Assembly: GCA_026995985.1 (NCBI GenBank)
Contig: JALWNF010000015.1
Location: forward strand, 1-7,833
Origin: Campylobacteraceae bacterium
GTDB lineage: Bacteria; Campylobacterota; Campylobacteria; Campylobacterales; Sulfurovaceae
Direction: 5' to 3'
DNA length: 7,833 nucleotides
The position numbers and the translations under genes were made by a program. Shown one piece after another: positions 6,945 through 7,833 of this stretch (position 1 is the first letter of the stretch; each line of letters opens with the position of its first letter). The notes under the pieces were generated by a model. It was not told the origin of the DNA. It worked only from the letters and a program-made list of their open reading frames with translations, and did not search any database.

Positions 6945-7100
6945 TTGAGGTACAATATCATGAAAAAAAATGAGCTTTTCTGATTATAACGGATTGTATG
7001 GGATAAGCTAAAAAGTGCTAAAACTATTGCTAAACAATCTATAGTAAAGTAGGATATGGTGTGATAAGTGAGTATAAGATAAAGAAGATTTAAGCTTTTA
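6945..7100. other. Intergenic stretch without a supported gene
   Basis: No open frame of useful length is seen on either strand. Very short frames start at 6960 (7 codons) and 6970 (13 codons). A start-less frame at 6990-7043 reads RIVWDKLKSAKTIAKQSIVK before a TAG and looks vaguely protein-like, so it may be a gene remnant, but it is too short to judge. GCTAAA occurs three times (7007, 7017, 7029). Nothing here resembles a tRNA or a terminator. Confidence 0.4.
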
Positions 7101-7116
7101 TACTTGTATACTAGTA
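7101..7116. promoter_or_regulatory. Operator-like imperfect palindrome 1
   Basis: TACTTGTATACTAGTA is a 16-bp dyad with one mismatched pair (positions 5 and 12); its right half TACTAGTA is itself a perfect 8-bp palindrome. It covers the -35 region of the promoter whose -10 box is at 7126-7131. TACT...AGTA half-sites of this kind are typical of winged-helix dimers (MarR or HxlR type) or GntR-type regulators; which one cannot be said. Confidence 0.5.
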
Positions 7117-7131
7117 CAAAAAAGATATAAT
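7104..7131 (+). promoter_or_regulatory. Promoter (TTGTAT / 16 bp / TATAAT)
   Basis: A perfect -10 box (7126-7131) is preceded at 16 bp by TTGTAT (7104-7109), a partial -35 match. Transcription would start near 7138, inside the second palindrome. Downstream comes a good ribosome site (AAGGA, 7145-7149) and an ATG at 7155. Only a micro-ORF and a decayed gene follow, so this promoter now appears to lead no intact gene. Confidence 0.55.
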
Positions 7132-7132
7132 C

Positions 7133-7142
7133 ATACTAGTAT
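7133..7142. promoter_or_regulatory. Operator-like perfect palindrome 2
   Basis: ATACTAGTAT is a perfect 10-bp palindrome at the predicted transcription start. It shares the core TACTAGTA with palindrome 1; the two TACTAGTA cores are 25 bp apart centre to centre and flank the -10 box. Such paired placement is classic for repression of a single promoter. Confidence 0.5.
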
Positions 7143-7154
7143 AAAAGGATAAAA

Positions 7155-7202
7155 ATGAAAGAGACCTTTAAAAAACTCATTATCGTTATTTTGAGTAGTT
7201 AG
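7155..7202 (+). CDS. 15-codon micro-ORF (leader peptide or gene remnant)
   Basis: MKETFKKLIIVILSS follows a well-spaced ribosome site (AAGGA, 5 bases before the ATG) and the operator-framed promoter, then stops at TAG. The basic start and hydrophobic second half look like the beginning of a signal peptide; after the stop the same frame continues ILS and hits a TGA. Most likely it is the surviving 5' end of an exported-protein gene whose remainder was deleted. A genuine small membrane peptide or a leader peptide remains possible. Confidence 0.35.
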   Translation: MKETFKKLIIVILSS

Positions 7203-7224
7203 ATTTTATCTTGAAGGAAGTAAA

Positions 7225-7587
7225 ATGAGTAGAGTTATTTATAGTACCCCATACTGCCAACTCCAACACCTAAAAGTCAAAAATACTATTTTGTGCGAGT
7301 AGAAACAGTTTTGCAAAGACGATGACTATCGTGAGCCATTAAAATTTGCTATACAAGAGAAGAGATAGGAAAACACCAAATCACCACATGGATAACCGAT
7401 ACAACTAACGGCTTTGAGAGTGATGAGGCAGATACTAAATGGGCTTTTAGAGGAGTTTGTGCCTAGTATGATAAGTAGTAGCATTGTTATCATAGCTAAC
7501 GATAGCCCTTTGATGGACGAGATAAAAGCTCAAGAGGTAGCTCTTGGTTAGTTTTTTAGGGTTGGGAGTTTGAAAAGTGGACAATAG
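7225..7587 (+). pseudogene. Decayed small-domain protein (possibly STAS/SpoIIAA-like)
   Basis: Behind GAAGGA (7213-7218) an ATG at 7225 opens MSRVIYSTPYCQLQHLKVKN-, halted by TAG at 7300 where a Trp would fit (TGG to TAG). The same frame continues KQFCKDDDYREPLKFAIQE to about 7359. The protein-like reading then moves to the -1 frame (7365-7442: IGKHQITTWITDTTNGFESD and EADTKW) and returns after one extra base near 7443 to the first frame: LLEEFVPSMISSSIVIIAND then SPLMDEIKAQEVALG, with TAG at 7549. The frame continues FFRVGSLKSGQ to a last TAG at 7585. Two nonsense codons and two opposing frameshifts in about 110 codons mean the gene is dead unless the sequence is wrong. The fold guess rests on the TTWITDT, EEFVP and IVIIAND pattern and is only tentative. 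Confidence 0.75.
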
Positions 7588-7619
7588 GAGGTGATAGAGT
7601 AGCAATGCTAAAACTCCCA
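7563..7619. repeat. 9-bp inverted repeat with long interior
   Basis: TGGGAGTTT (7563-7571) is the exact reverse complement of AAACTCCCA (7611-7619), 39 bp apart, with a small inner hairpin TAGC-AAT-GCTA at 7600-7610. It lies between the decayed gene and the tail of the convergent nitroreductase gene. There is no T-run directly after either arm, so it is not a standard terminator. It may be a structured 3' end or a chance match. Confidence 0.35.
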
Positions 7620-7664
7620 TTCAGCCTCTTTAAATATCTGCTTATCTCTTTTAAGTGTTATTAG
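7605..7664 (+). CDS. 19-codon ORF behind a perfect Shine-Dalgarno sequence
   Basis: AGGAGGTGAT (7586-7595) matches ten bases of the complement of the 16S rRNA 3' end. The next ATG is at 7605, 13 nt after GGAGG, longer than the usual 5-9. The frame reads MLKLPFSLFKYLLISFKCY and stops. It may be a remnant, a small hydrophobic peptide, or nothing. Its first codons lie in the right arm of the inverted repeat. Confidence 0.2.
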   Translation: MLKLPFSLFKYLLISFKCY

Positions 7665-7675
7665 AAGTAGATAAA

Positions 7676-7833
7676 TTACAATCGAACAAACAACTCCTCT
7701 TGTGCCAACCGACTCTTAGGAAGTTTAGCGTTAAAATCCTCTTTGTGTCGGTAACCAATAGCAAGTGCTACCTCACACTTGTAACCATCTAACTCTTTGG
7801 CAAACTCTCTCTCTACCATAGGAGCATCAATCC
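7676..7833 (-). CDS. Nitroreductase family protein, C-terminal end (cut by window edge)
   Basis: The last 51 codons are visible, ending with TAA at 7678-7676. The segment VALAIGYRHKEDF followed by NAKLPKSRLAQEELFVRL is the typical closing stretch of FMN-dependent NfsB-type nitroreductases (an ALGYR-like strand, then KxRLPxxELF-like residues). Family members are about 200-220 residues, dimeric and cytoplasmic, and reduce nitro compounds or quinones with NAD(P)H; the FMN- and dimer-forming parts lie beyond the window, so substrate cannot be inferred. It converges on the decayed gene. No terminator hairpin is evident after its stop. Confidence 0.85.
   Translation of the reverse strand, partial: IDAPMVEREFAKELDGYKCEVALAIGYRHKEDFNAKLPKSRLAQEELFVRL

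Noticed and set aside
6973..7009. AGCTT/AAGCT inverted repeat as a hairpin or terminator
   Set aside because: Only five pairs with a 27-nt loop and no T-run; expected by chance in AT-rich DNA.
7007..7035. Three GCTAAA units as possible iterons of an origin or attachment site
   Set aside because: Irregular spacing, only six bases each, and no DnaA boxes, replication gene or integrase nearby.
7300..7551. TAG recoding (pyrrolysine or suppressor) in the small gene
   Set aside because: Frameshifts accompany the TAG codons, and all intact neighbours that end in TAG stop normally, so decay is the simpler explanation.
6915..7675. Mobile element or phage remnant in the gene-poor right end
   Set aside because: No terminal repeats with target duplications, no transposase or integrase sequence, and base composition matches the rest of the window.

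Overview
The window looks like a piece of chromosome from a low-GC member of the Campylobacterota (the former epsilonproteobacteria), most likely a Sulfurimonas- or Sulfurovum-like environmental genus. The base composition is AT-rich, the -10 boxes are strong with poor -35 boxes, and a PgbA N-terminal-domain gene abuts a glcD gene, a pair I recall as adjacent in Helicobacter pylori. The genus call is inference; the phylum call is fairly safe.

Layout. Bases 1-983 (minus strand) hold the N-terminal 327 codons of an EptA-type phosphoethanolamine transferase that runs off the left edge and has no ATG at its apparent start. A short divergent promoter region (984-1064) separates it from a DUF945/YdgA-like envelope protein (1065-2540, plus). 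A new promoter near 2570 then leads a four-gene run on the plus strand with gaps of only 0, 5 and 8 bp: a PgbA N-terminal-domain protein, a GlcD-type FAD-linked oxidase, a YihY/BrkB-family membrane protein, and the thiamine-pathway kinase ThiD. ThiD ends tail-to-tail with an unrecognised membrane-anchored protein (6336-6914, minus); their stop codons overlap by 4 bp. This 192-residue protein may be made from a leaderless mRNA.

The right end (6915-7675) has no intact gene. It holds a promoter framed by two related palindromes (operator-like), a 15-codon micro-ORF, and a decayed small gene of about 110 codons with two in-frame TAG codons and two opposing frameshifts. After these come an inverted repeat and a tiny ORF behind a perfect Shine-Dalgarno sequence. 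The window closes with the C-terminal 51 residues of a nitroreductase on the minus strand (7676-7833).

Working together: the pgbA-glcD-yihY-thiD run is probably one transcript, but its members share no obvious pathway (secreted protein, 2-hydroxyacid oxidation, membrane protein, vitamin biosynthesis). The left half is envelope-related (lipid A decoration, DUF945). I see no mobile element, CRISPR array, tRNA or rRNA. I found no convincing new defence or metabolic system. The points most worth a second look are the ATT start of eptA, the possible leaderless gene, and the operator-controlled promoter that now drives only gene debris.
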